Below, one piece after another: positions 25,217 through 43,251 of a DNA stretch of 64,000 bases. The notes below the pieces were generated by a model, which was not told the DNA's origin, did no database searches, and saw nothing but the letters and a program-made list of their open reading frames with translations. The position numbers were made by a program, and so were the translations under genes. Every line of letters begins with the position of its first letter. The first letter of the stretch is position 1. Source of the DNA: Bin87 sp963665395 (GTDB lineage Bacteria > Chloroflexota > Dehalococcoidia > Lucifugimonadales > UBA3495); assembly GCA_963665395.2 (NCBI GenBank), contig OY762251.1:4030001-4094000 (forward strand), read 5' to 3'.

Positions 25217-27019
25217 CTACTGTGTTGATGCCCCGGCGTCGTATTTGGCCGGTGGGGAGTTGACCCAGCCGCTCCAGCCGGCGGCGTTGCCGGCCCGGAC
25301 GCCTACAATGTAGGACTTGCCGGAGTCGGCGCCGCTGATGGTGATGCTGGTGGCGGAATGCTCCAGGGCGGCCAGCGACCAGCTGGCGCCGCCGTCGCCG
25401 GTGTAAGTCACGTGGTACTTGGTGGCGCCGGCGGCGGCGTCCCAGCTGACGGCGATGGCGCCGTTGCTGCGGCTGGCGCTCACGCTGGCGACGCTGGCCG
25501 GCGGCTGCGGCGCAGGCAGGGTGATTTCGGCCAGGGGCCAGGAGTGCCGGCCCCAGCCGGCGCCGTTCTGCGCCTGCGCCCGCACCCGGTAGGTCGCGCC
25601 GTTCTCCAGGCCGGCAATCTCCAGGCGGCGCGCGTCCGCGTTCAGGACGCCGCCGGACACGGCCCAGGCGCCGCCGGGGTGTTGGCGGTACTGCACCCGG
25701 TAGCCCGTGATGGCGTCGCCGTTGTCGGCCGGGGGAGTCCAGCTCGCCGTCAACTTGCCGTCGCCGGCCGTGAGGGTCGGCGTGAACTGCGCCGGCGGCT
25801 GCGAGGACGGCTCCGGTTCCGGCTCCGGCTCCTGCGCCGGCTGCTGCTGATTCGGGCCGCCGCCACTCCCGGCCGTGGCGACTATCTTGACTTTCCCCGC
25901 ATAGTCATACGGATTCGAATCCCAGTTGTTATCTATCCCATGGTTTATCTCGTTCGCCAGGGCCCAGCCGTTGCCGGAGGGAATCCTGGTTTCGTCGTCT
26001 GACGTGGTGGCAAACAAAACGAACGTGTGGGAGGTGGGGCCTGCGGACTGGTCGAACTGCACGTGGTAGGTGGCGTTACCGGAGAGGGCGCACCCGCTGC
26101 CGGCGCAGGTATAGGTGTATTCGGCGCCGGTGGTGGAGGTCAGCGCGCTGCCGCCCAGGGTAGCCAGGGCATTGGCGGTCGGTTTTCCGTTGTTGTCCGA
26201 GTGGAGGGTCGCGACGAAGCCGGTGGGCGAATCAACCAACTTGAACTTGGCGGTGATCGAGTGCAGGGTATAGCCGTTGGCGGCGGTGCCGGTTGTGAAG
26301 GCGACGGCGCATTCGGCGCCGCCACTCATCGAACAATCACTCGTATGGTCCGACTCGCCGAGGTTGCTGACGGAAAAGCCGTTGGTGGTGAATGCCGCCG
26401 CCGTGGCCACCACAAGCGACGTCGAGCAGGCGTTGCCGCTGTACGCCGTGTAGGTGTACGCAGTGGCGGGGGTCAGGCCGGTCACGGTTGCCGTGCTGGT
26501 GTTTTGGGCCACGGGCGTGCAGGTCGTCGCGCCGGCGGTGTCCGACTTGTACCACCAGGCGGCGGTGTGGTTGGCGATGGTGAGCGTGACGCCGGTGGCG
26601 GTCACGCTGCCGGTGGTGAGGCTGACGATGTCGGTGTCCGCCTCAGTGACCGTCAGCGTGGCGGTCACGTTGCTATAGTCGCTGTCCAAGGAGTTGGTGG
26701 TGTGGGTGATGGTCGCCGTTCCGTTGGCGGCGTCGTTGTCGCTGGCGGCGGACACGGTGACGGTCTGCGGTACGTGGCGGTTATTGTTGGTGAAGGTCAA
26801 CCGGTTCTGATTGCCGGAGGTGTTCGGGTCGGTGTCGAAGGTGACGTCGCCGTCGCCGGTGGCGGCCAGTGTAACGGTGACTTGCAGGCCGGTCTGGAAG
26901 AAGGCGCCCAGGTTCACGGCGTAGGTCGCGCTGCCGGTTTCCCGGACGGTCAGCGGGGCGGGTTCGACGTGGAAACCTGGGGCATTCTCGATTTCGCGGA
27001 CGGTGATGGTCTTGCTCAC
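25217..27019 (-). CDS. Surface protein with FnIII domains, 5'-truncated
   Basis: A 600-codon frame with GTG at 27019, but the coding sequence clearly begins earlier (DTDFAHGKRDITHTASGGG precedes it) and the frame is open back to a stop near 27153 without a signal peptide. The 5' end was lost at a junction near 27100. Domains: Calx-beta-like or Ig-like strands (1-130), an FnIII-like unit (140-230), a Cys-containing domain with GTAANGYTLHSIT and IPSGNGWALANE (230-385), a Glu-Pro hinge, then two FnIII units (410-600). The last unit (KYHVTYTGDGGASWS, VRAGNAAGWSGWVNSPP) is the same module that ends the 439-6267 protein. Without a signal it may be non-functional. Confidence 0.6.
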   Translation of the reverse strand: MSKTITVREIENAPGFHVEPAPLTVRETGSATYAVNLGAFFQTGLQVTVTLAATGDGDVTFDTDPNTSGNQNRLTFTNNNRHVPQTVTVSAASDNDAANGTATITHTTNSLDSDYSNVTATLTVTEADTDIVSLTTGSVTATGVTLTIANHTAAWWYKSDTAGATTCTPVAQNTSTATVTGLTPATAYTYTAYSGNACSTSLVVATAAAFTTNGFSVSNLGESDHTSDCSMSGGAECAVAFTTGTAANGYTLHSITAKFKLVDSPTGFVATLHSDNNGKPTANALATLGGSALTSTTGAEYTYTCAGSGCALSGNATYHVQFDQSAGPTSHTFVLFATTSDDETRIPSGNGWALANEINHGIDNNWDSNPYDYAGKVKIVATAGSGGGPNQQQPAQEPEPEPEPSSQPPAQFTPTLTAGDGKLTASWTPPADNGDAITGYRVQYRQHPGGAWAVSGGVLNADARRLEIAGLENGATYRVRAQAQNGAGWGRHSWPLAEITLPAPQPPASVASVSASRSNGAIAVSWDAAAGATKYHVTYTGDGGASWSLAALEHSATSITISGADSGKSYIVGVRAGNAAGWSGWVNSPPAKYDAGASTQ

Positions 27020-27216
27020 GTTGGCGTAGCCGCCGCCGCTGGCGGTGTGCGTGATGTCCCGCTTGCCGTGGGCGAAGTCGGTATCGTGGGAACCAATCCA
27101 CCGACTCGCCGTCTGCGTACGCCATGCCCACCAGATTGGTTGACCAGGATTCTAAAATCACCCCTCGGCGCCGCCCGTCAATGTCGCCGGCGGAGGCGCC
27201 GCGGGAGAGTGTGGTG

Positions 27217-27600
27217 AATGTCGGTAGGCCCCAAGCGCGCCAGTTTCAAACCCGGCAGCAAGCGCTGCTCCGCTTGGATCAGGTCCACGGCAATCTGGCC
27301 GTTGTTGGCGACGAGGACCAGAGCATCTACCGCTCCCACGCCGGCATCGTGGCCGCTTACGACCGCTGGATGGCCTCCGCCGACTGGAACAATCCGAAGC
27401 CCGGCGGCAGACCCGCATCGCAGAATTCGACCGAATGCGCCAGCACTATGTGGCCTTTTCGAGGGTGCAGAACCTCTTGAACCTCACCGCCGGCGAGCCG
27501 CCGGCGCCGCACTTTGATTCCATGTGGGAAGAACTCCCCCGCCGGCGCTCCATGGGCGCCGCCGCGCGGGACCCGCTGCTCAGCCGGCGGTTTGGCGCAG
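27217..27600 (+). pseudogene. UvrD/PcrA-type helicase remnant
   Basis: One frame reads LLRLDQVHGNLAVVGDEDQS and then IYR, the helicase motif around VVGDxDQSIYR, followed directly by SHAGIVAAYDRWMASADWNN. A second frame then reads RMRQHYVAFSRVQNLLNLTA and GEPPAPHFDSMWEELP, the typical C-terminal motif VI region. Walker A and several hundred residues are missing, including a small deletion between DQSIYR and SH. It is a heavily deleted superfamily 1 helicase gene, abutting the broken 5' end of the surface gene. Confidence 0.6.
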
Positions 27601-28222
27601 AGCATGGCGGTGGGGCGCCATCTCAGTCCAACCTGGTCATCCACCGCGTCCAGCGGCTGGTGGTGCGGGCGGTTCCGCTATGGCGCCGCGCCGCTACCGT
27701 TGAACCTGACGAAACGGTCCCAACCAGGTCAGCGTGGCTAATTTGCGCCGTACCGTATGGCAGGTACAAATCGCAGGCAGAAAGGCATCGTTACACGCTT
27801 GCTTTCGGCTAGTTTGCGCCCTGAGCTCCGTGATGATAGTTGCGATTGTGCGACGTAGGATTACCTCTACCTTGCGGACATCCCAGCAGGCGACGGTCGC
27901 CGGCGGCGTAGCGGCCATGATGTAGGAGGATCGGCGTGTCGTCGCCGGTAAGTTCCAACGCGGCCGGGTAGGCATTGACGGCATAGTTGACGGTAGCGCG
28001 CCCCATGCGTCGCCGGATGATTGGCTGCGCCCGCAACGCCTCGGAGTGGCTCCAACGCAATTCGGGCCGCTGGGTTAACAATCGCATGGCGATTTGTGGT
28101 AATATTTGCGTTAGACAAACGTTTGGTGCCACAATCGTTGAAATCTTTGCGAACCTGCCGGTCATGCTGACCAGCATCCCTTGCGGAGACGCGTTGACGG
28201 CAGGCCAAAGCGGAGGTGAGCC
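27601..28222. other. Intergenic region upstream of the ankyrin gene
   Basis: No intact gene. A minus-strand stretch near 27850-28010 reads TIMAATPPATVACWDVRKVE-like text in one frame and could be a decayed ankyrin repeat, but this is weak. No clear promoter pair was identified. Confidence 0.3.
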
Positions 28223-29221
28223 GTGCTACTTGGCATTCTGCGCAATCGACCGTTCGAGCTGCTGCCCTGGCTGGTCCTGGCGTCAATTCTGGCAGCCTGC
28301 ACAATGCAGGTGCAGGCCGCGGACCAGCGTGGGCCGGACCCCGCGGCCGGGGTTCCCCCGGCGGTTCAGCAGCCGGCCACAATGGCGACGGCGAACCTGC
28401 CCGCGGCGCCCCGGCTCGCGCCGGGAGACTGCGGCCGTCTCTGCGACAACGACTTCTGGGAAAAAGTCGGCCCCGCCGACGTGCAGGCGGAACTGGACCG
28501 GGGCGCGGACCTGACGGCAACGGATGGCGACCTGGGCGGAAGCGCCTTGCATATCGCCGCGATCCACGGGACCAACCCCGACGCCGTGATGACGCTGCTG
28601 GAGGCCGGCGCGGATCTCGAGGCGGTGAGCGCCGAGATTGGCGCCACGCCTCTGCATCTGGCGGGAGCCTTCAATCCGGATCCGGTGATAACCGCCCTGC
28701 TGCTGGATCGGGGCGCCGACATCGAAGCCGGGACCGCCCTGGGCGGGACGGTCCTGCACGCCGCCATGAGAATGAACGTCAACCCGGCCGTGCCGGCGCT
28801 GCTGCTGGATCAGGGCGCCGACCCGATAGCCCAGGGCCCCCAAGGCGGCCTCCCGATACACGCCGCCGCGTTCAACCGCGAGCCGGCCATGGTGGCCCTG
28901 CTGCTGGCATACGGCGGCGACGTCATGGCGCGCGGCCCCTATGGCCGGACGCCCCTGCACACCCTGGCCCGGCACAACCCGAACCCGGCCGCGATTGGGA
29001 TACTGCTGGAAAGCGGCGCCGAAATTGACGCCAGGAATGACCTCGGCATGACCCCGCTGCACGCGGCGGCGGAACTCAGCCCCGCGCCGGCGGCGATAGT
29101 AGGCGCCCTGCTGGAAAACGGCGCCGACGCCGGGGCGGTCACGGATGACGGGCGGACGCCCTGCCAATTCGCCCAAGAGGCGGCCCGCGACGCTACAACG
29201 CTCAGCCTGCTGTGCCAGTAA
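28223..29221 (+). CDS. Ankyrin-repeat lipoprotein
   Basis: GTG 28223 lies 3 nt after GGAGGTGA (28212-28219), a strong ribosome site. The 332-residue protein has a lipoprotein signal ending LASILAAC (Cys26). After a Pro/Ala linker come about six to seven ankyrin repeats: ALHIAAIHGTNPDAVMTLLE, then ATPLHLAGAFNPDPVITALL, VLHAAMRMNVNPAVPALLLD, and so on to TPLHAAAELSPAPAAIVGAL. The repeats carry an NP insertion after the first helix that is unlike the usual G-H-xx-V pattern. It is likely an exported protein-binding scaffold. The neighbouring protease gene is convergent. Confidence 0.85.
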   Translation: MLLGILRNRPFELLPWLVLASILAACTMQVQAADQRGPDPAAGVPPAVQQPATMATANLPAAPRLAPGDCGRLCDNDFWEKVGPADVQAELDRGADLTATDGDLGGSALHIAAIHGTNPDAVMTLLEAGADLEAVSAEIGATPLHLAGAFNPDPVITALLLDRGADIEAGTALGGTVLHAAMRMNVNPAVPALLLDQGADPIAQGPQGGLPIHAAAFNREPAMVALLLAYGGDVMARGPYGRTPLHTLARHNPNPAAIGILLESGAEIDARNDLGMTPLHAAAELSPAPAAIVGALLENGADAGAVTDDGRTPCQFAQEAARDATTLSLLCQ

Positions 29222-29245
29222 CCGGGCGGCGGATGCCGGCCAAGC

Positions 29246-30679
29246 TCAGTAGCGCAAGTCCATTTCGGTGACTTCTTCCAGGACGGTATGGGGCGCGTAA
29301 TGGCAGGCGCCCGCGCTGAATACCAGCGCCTTCGGAACGTGGTTGGATTGCACAATCATCGCCGTTCCGGTGAACAGGCAGTCCGCGTCGGTCTCCTGCC
29401 ATGAGTAGTAAAACAGGTATCCTTCGTCGCTGACGTGGACTCGGTCAAAGGAAACCAGGTTGAAACTCTTCCAGTGGCGCGACTGTTCCACCAGGGCATC
29501 GCGCCATTGCATGGCGAAATCTCCCAACGTTTCGTCGGAGCTTAATTCGTTGGCGGAAACGTTGACCGTGCCCACCAGGACGTCGCCTACGTACCTTTCG
29601 ACGTTGACCTGGCACAGCTCGGAGCCTTCGTTCAGTATCCAGTCGGGATAAACTGACAGGCTGTATTGGCAATCATCGTTTTCGTAAGTCTGCCACCGAT
29701 TTTTGACTTCCTCGCCGGCGATCAGGGAGTCAAGACTGGCTTTGACTTCGGCGATAGAAATAGCGAAGGATATGTCCACGTAATCCACCAGCGTCGAGGT
29801 GTTCACCCCGATGACTTCCCCCGCCAGGTTAATCAGCGGGCCACCGCTGCTGCCGGGATTGATGGCGGCGTCGGTCTGAATCCGTTCCACCGAGTCCTGG
29901 AGACGAAGGGCGGAAACGATGCCCTCAGTAACGGTGTAGTCCTGCCCCAGTTGGTCGCCCAGGGGAAAGCCGAGGGCGATTACCGTATCGCCGGGCCGGA
30001 TGTCGGAGGCGTTTCCCAGGGTCATCGGCTGTGAGTGGTGGGAACGCTTGGTCTGGACCACGGCCAGATCGAGACGGTCGTTTTTACCCAGCACCCGCGC
30101 GTTGCTCAATTCCCCCGCCGCGGAACGGACGGTTACGGAAAGGTGCTCGCCCACCACGTGGGCATTGGTAACGATGTGGCCCTGGTCGGAAACCAGAAAG
30201 CCCGAACCGGCGCTGTCGGGCGTATTAATCCGGTAGAGCCCGGTGTCAATGCTCCGCACGATGTCCGATAGTGAACGTTCAGCGGGTTCAGGGGTTGGCG
30301 TCGGCGCCAACTCGCGCAACAGGGCGGCGGCGGTGGCCGGGACGTCGGGGACCGGGGTCGGCGTTGGCATCGGCGCAACCCGGGTCAGGGTGTAGATAAT
30401 CGTCGCCGGGATGTCAACGGTGGGCTCCGGCGAGGGGGCGGCGGCGACCGCGCCGGCGTCGTGGGCTGGCGACACCACCGGCGGAGGCACCGGTTTTCGC
30501 GTTACCTCGGCCGCCGCCGGCCACGCCGATTTTGACGTTACCTCGGCCGGCGGAGCCGTCTCGGCGGCGCACGCCAGCAGCGCGATTGCCAGAGCGATGA
30601 GTAGGGTTAGCCCTACGCTCCTGCTGGGAACGGCGCGGAGGCTATTGCGGAGGTTAAACGACGGGAATATTAGGCCCAT
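29246..30679 (-). CDS. HtrA/DegP-like serine protease lipoprotein without a PDZ domain
   Basis: 477 residues from ATG 30679; a TTG two codons upstream is less likely. The N-terminus is a lipoprotein signal with LLAC, followed by a Pro/Ala/Thr spacer of about 100 residues. The trypsin-like domain has the full triad: His174 in TNAHVV, Asp204 in DRLDLAVV, Ser278 in NPGSSGGPL. Where HtrA proteases carry PDZ domains, this protein has about 160 residues of a different domain (CQYSLSVYPDWILNEGSELC, SDEGYLFYYSWQETDADC) with three or four cysteines. It probably acts at the cell surface or periplasm-like space on misfolded or surface proteins. The C-terminal domain also resembles short surface-located modules rather than a substrate-binding PDZ. 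Confidence 0.85.
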   Translation of the reverse strand: MGLIFPSFNLRNSLRAVPSRSVGLTLLIALAIALLACAAETAPPAEVTSKSAWPAAAEVTRKPVPPPVVSPAHDAGAVAAAPSPEPTVDIPATIIYTLTRVAPMPTPTPVPDVPATAAALLRELAPTPTPEPAERSLSDIVRSIDTGLYRINTPDSAGSGFLVSDQGHIVTNAHVVGEHLSVTVRSAAGELSNARVLGKNDRLDLAVVQTKRSHHSQPMTLGNASDIRPGDTVIALGFPLGDQLGQDYTVTEGIVSALRLQDSVERIQTDAAINPGSSGGPLINLAGEVIGVNTSTLVDYVDISFAISIAEVKASLDSLIAGEEVKNRWQTYENDDCQYSLSVYPDWILNEGSELCQVNVERYVGDVLVGTVNVSANELSSDETLGDFAMQWRDALVEQSRHWKSFNLVSFDRVHVSDEGYLFYYSWQETDADCLFTGTAMIVQSNHVPKALVFSAGACHYAPHTVLEEVTEMDLRY

Positions 30680-30846
30680 GGACAAAAAATCAAACTAAAG
30701 GCAACTCGCCATCACTCACCGTCGCGTCGGAATTCAGGAAAGGCGGTCGAGACGGGGTTAACGAGCAACAGTCTGATCATAGATTATTAGCGTACCTGCC
30801 GCCATCCTATCGCTAGTCATCAACAATCGTCAACGGTCAACTTTGC
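30680..30846. promoter_or_regulatory. AT-rich region upstream of the protease gene
   Basis: The stretch is visibly AT-richer than the genes and probably holds the protease promoter. No confident -35/-10 pair could be picked. Confidence 0.25.
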
Positions 30847-30992
30847 CTCACGCGTACCCACTTTGTCATCGCGAGGAGCGTAGTCCGCCGCAGGCGGATG
30901 GCGATCTCGTTCCCGGAGCGGCGTCCGTTACCTCGACGAGATTGCCGCGCTGCGCTCGCAATGACAGCTTGGGGAAAGTGAGTACGCGTGAG
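30847..30992. repeat. TCATTGCGAG-family inverted-repeat element
   Basis: About 146 bp with matching arms: CTCACGCGTACCCACTTTGT at one end and AAAGTGAGTACGCGTGAG at the other, with TCATCGCGAGGAGCG and CGCTCGCAATGA inside. A TCCGCC-N3-GGCGGA palindrome (30884-30898) lies in the left arm. Relatives lie at 41900, 42953, 44153 and 54308. No coding capacity. Confidence 0.75.
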
Positions 30993-31056
30993 TCAATTTT
31001 GCGCGTCAGCGTTCCGTTTCAGGTGGTTGATCTGGCAAACGCTCCTGCTGGCGCCG

Positions 31057-31084
31057 GTAGGGGCGAATAATTATTCGCCCCTAC
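31057..31084. terminator. GTAGGGGCG palindrome downstream of the CAP gene
   Basis: A perfect 28-bp palindrome (arms GTAGGGGCGAATAA / TTATTCGCCCCTAC) starts 12 bp after the stop of the minus-strand CAP gene. Its position next to a stop codon, repeated at four other places in the window, suggests a transcription terminator. There is no long T-run. Confidence 0.55.
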
Positions 31085-31096
31085 GCAGGAAACCGC

Positions 31097-32427
31097 CTAA
31101 TAGGGCGCGCCCAGGGGTGGGGCGGTTCGCCAGAAGATTGACTGCTCCGACAGGGGAACCGGCTCCGACAAGTGATGCGGCCGGCCCCAGAGCCGGACGG
31201 TATAAATCCCCGGGCCATGCCGATCCAGCAAGGGGGTGAGGTCGGCCGCCACGTCGAACCGGCTATCCGCCACGTCCAGACGGTCAGCGACGATGCGGAG
31301 CATTCCGGCGGTCTCCGCCTCGGGGAGGCCGGAGCCGGCCACCAGGGCGGCGACTTGGGCCCGGTAGGCGGCGGACGGATTGTCCGGCGGGGCCAGGTCG
31401 GCGGGGATCTGATAGGGGTCAACGCAGCGGCGCGGCTCCGGCTCGTTTTCCGTGGCCGAAGACCCGACGACGGTGGACGCCGGTATCCGCTGCGATTTCG
31501 TCAGATAGGCCACCGCCGCCGGATGGCACAGGTCATAGGTATGGGTCAGCTGTCCGGTGGTCAGGTATAGGGGCGGCGGGTCGTAGGCCACCTGGAAGTT
31601 GACCACCGAGCCGATGTCAAGACCGGCCCCGGCCACCGCGCCGCGCAGCCACAGCGTTCCATCCGGGTCAATGGCCGGAACCTGTTCATATTGCACGTAG
31701 TCGGAAGTGAAGTGCTGCACCAGGCTGGCGTTGAAGCGGTCGTGAGCGATGCCCACGTTCAGCACGGTGTGCGCCGGGTCGAGCAGTATGCGGCGGTGTT
31801 CCGGGCTGCGCGTCCATTCCGCGACGGCCTCCGCGACCTCCTCGGCCATGGACAGGATGGGCAGATGACCTTCCAGGAGGCCGGCGCAGTAGCCCGTGGC
31901 ATGGATGTTCTCCGCGCCGGCGCCGGTCCCGCCGGTCCGGGTGTAACGGTGGCTGGGTTTCAGACCCCACTGGTCCCAATGGGAGGCGTAGCAGCCGTCC
32001 AGGGACGCCTCGGCGTGGAGTTGCGACGCCGGGTTGTCGCCCATGCGGACGGGGGGAACGCCGGCCGCCGCGCGCTGCGCGTTGGTCAAGTCCACCAGCT
32101 GCTCTTTGAGGGCCAGGTGCCGCTGGGCCGGGTTGGGGAACTGCGCCCGTTCGTCGCGGGTGTCCCGGTGGTTGAAGACGACCCCGGCCAGGCCGCCCAC
32201 GGTGTCGGCGGCGGCGCGGATGGCGTCCGCGCCGGGAAAATCGCCGTCGTGCCTGATGGCCCAGTAGCACATTGCCGCCAGCGCAATGACGACGAGGATG
32301 AGCGACCAACGTCGCCATCCTCGCCGGGCCCGGTTGATGATCGCGGCCGGGCTGACTGCTGTGCCGGCCGGTTCCGACGGCAACCCCGTCGGAACCGGCC
32401 GATTTTGCTCCGCGTCGCCGTTTTGCA

Positions 32428-32428
<1 letters not shown>
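31097..32428 (-). CDS. Membrane-anchored CAP/SCP-domain protein
   Basis: 443 residues from ATG 32428, which overlaps the stop of the giant surface gene as TGATG, so the two are translationally coupled. A single membrane segment (WSLILVVIALAAMCYWAI) follows about 50 cytoplasmic residues. The CAP (cysteine-rich secretory/PR-1) fold is indicated by LTNAQRAAAGVPPV, CYASHWDQWG, GAENIHA and PEHRRILLDPAHTVLNVGIA, with the conserved His and Glu residues visible. About 200 further residues have no assigned fold. Bacterial CAP proteins are secreted and often lack known enzymatic activity. Its coupling suggests a role in assembling or displaying the upstream surface protein (inference). Confidence 0.8.
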
Positions 32429-41730
<9,302 letters not shown>

Positions 41731-41899
41731 CCTTAATCCTTCCTTTCTTTTGGCAGAGATAGCAGATTTCGGATCTGTTGGCTTACAATATCACTATATC
41801 AAGATACTGTACACCGAGATTATTACAACTATCGTCGTATATCACTATTATAATAACGAATTACGTCGCCGGAGTTCGTTATCGCGCCCAGCGTCCGGG
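41731..41899. promoter_or_regulatory. AT-rich promoter region of the giant surface gene
   Basis: This stretch is much AT-richer than its surroundings and lies just upstream of the minus-strand gene. On the minus strand TTGTAA is followed after 16 bp by TATCTT, and ATTATAATA occurs further up. The sequence ATACTGTACA on the plus strand (41803-41812) also occurs upstream of the surface gene at 52377 (52333-52342). The exact promoter is not certain. Confidence 0.4.
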
Positions 41900-42127
41900 T
41901 CCGGCGTGGAGCGGCTCCGGCTGCGCTGACGGGATTGCTGCGCTGCGCTCGCAATGACAAAGTGAGTAGGCAATCGCGCCCACGTTTGTCATTGCGAGAA
42001 TGCCGCCAGGTCCGCCTATGGCGGATGGCAATCTCGTTGCGGTATTGATGGCTGTTCACAACAAGCTCCTGCTGCGCTGACGGGATTGCTGCGCTGCGCT
42101 CGCAATGACAAAGTGAGTAGGCGTGAG
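41900..42127. repeat. TCATTGCGAG-family repeats, two partial copies
   Basis: GCTGACGGGATTGCTGCGCT followed by GCGCTCGCAATGACAAAGTG occurs twice (about 41916-41967 and 42072-42123). Between them is the left arm TCATTGCGAGAATGCCGCCAG with a TCCGCC-N3-GGCGGA palindrome at 42011-42025. The copy at 54308-54462 is the same element without the palindrome. Confidence 0.7.
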
Positions 42128-42155
42128 GTTGCTGGATCGGCTGGAAAGGCGGCGG

Positions 42156-42344
42156 TTAGCGCGAGACGAGAAAGAGGATGGTCAGCACAAGGAGTTGCGC
42201 GACGCAGACGGCGGTGAGCAAGGGCAGCGGCAGCCGGAAGGGGAGCGCGGCGCGGGCGCGGGCGTGGGCCGGCAGCCGGGGCTGGGTCCGGGGCTTTTTG
42301 CCGCTTCCGGGCGTCATCGGCATCGGTCGTTTCCGGGCGTACAT
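42156..42344 (-). CDS. Small single-pass membrane protein
   Basis: 62 residues from ATG 42344, 8 nt after GGAGG on the minus strand. The N-terminal half is basic (MYARKRPMPMTPGSGKKPRT) and the C-terminus is a hydrophobic helix (LPLLTAVCVAQLLVLTILFL) ending in SR. Good ribosome site, basic-then-hydrophobic topology and no family match. Confidence 0.5.
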   Translation of the reverse strand: MYARKRPMPMTPGSGKKPRTQPRLPAHARARAALPFRLPLPLLTAVCVAQLLVLTILFLVSR

Positions 42345-42414
42345 CTGCGGTTACCTCCGGGAAGGGTGGTCGGGGGCAGGACGACTGCAAAGTCGATAAA
42401 ATCCCTTGACCCGC

Positions 42415-42482
42415 TCATCCTGAGCTTGTCGAAGGACGCTCGTTCCGGCGGTTGATGGTTCGACAGGCTCACCATGAGCGGA
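42415..42482. repeat. Dispersed GAGCTTGTCGAAGGA/TTCGACAGGCTCA palindromic repeat
   Basis: The sequence ATCCTGAGCTTGTCGAAGGA and, 26 bp on, GGTTCGACAGGCTCACCATG form imperfect inverted arms. This repeat type is widespread in environmental bacterial genomes (general knowledge). Apparent frames across it are artefacts. Confidence 0.6.
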
Positions 42483-42952
42483 TGGAAAGGACTTTGCAAT
42501 CATCCTATGGCCGGCGGCATCGGCGGCGTCGGCGTCGGTATAATAGGAAACCGCCGCGACAAGCAGGATCATCGTCGGCGCGGCGGTGGTCGTCAGGGAG
42601 AGCGCAAAGGCAGGATAGGGCTGCATACACGTGCAGCTGCCGGGCCAACACGGCAGCGGCACCAGGGGGCGGCTGCTGGAGCGAACCAGGCCGGGGACGC
42701 TGTGGTGGGGGTCGCGGGAGCTCATGTTGATGATGACCGTGCTTCGGATCGGAATGGGTCAGCGCATTGGGGCAGCGGGAGCCGGGGATGCGGAAGGCCG
42801 GGCTGCGGTGCGTCTGGCAAAAGTCGTGTCGAAAGTTGTTGCAAATTGCAAGTACCCAGCGGCAATATACTCCGCTTAAAATACCATTGTCAATAGCAAC
42901 GATTTCACAGCGGGATATTTTCAAAATCAGCCCATCGTTCCGGCGCCAGAAC

Positions 42953-43190
42953 CTCACGCGTACCCAGTTTGTCATCGCGAGGAGCGTAGTCCGCCGCAGG
43001 CGGATGGCGATCTCGTTCCCGGAGCGGCGTCCGTTACCTCGACGAGATTGCCGCGCTACGCTCGCAATGACAGCGGGATTGCCGCGCTGCGCTCGCAATG
43101 ACAGCGGGATTGCCGCGCTGCGCTCGCAATGACAGCGGGATTGCCGCGCTGCGCTCGCAGTGACAGTTTGGGGAAAGTGGGTACACGTGA
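42953..43190. repeat. TCATTGCGAG-family element expanded by a 31-bp tandem array
   Basis: The left arm, with a TCCGCC palindrome at 42990-43004, is nearly identical to the element at 30847. The right arm is expanded: the unit that begins CGGGATTGCCGCGCTGCGCT and ends CTCGCAATGACAG is repeated about four times in tandem before AAAGTGGGTACACGTGAG. There are no spacers, so it is not a CRISPR array. Confidence 0.75.
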
Positions 43191-43225
43191 GCGCGAGAAC
43201 GGCCGGGCCGGCGCCCCGACAGGTG

Positions 43226-43251
43226 GTACAATGCCGTCGGAGACCTTTCCC
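43226..43251 (+). promoter_or_regulatory. Possible extended -10 and ribosome site for the Uma2 gene
   Basis: TGGTACAAT (43224-43232) looks like an extended -10 element, and CGGAGA lies 7-8 nt before ATG 43252. This favours 43252 over ATG 43231 as the start. Confidence 0.35.

Noticed and set aside
43070..43165. Possible CRISPR array
   Set aside because: The 31-bp units are directly adjacent without unique spacers and belong to an arm of a dispersed palindromic element.
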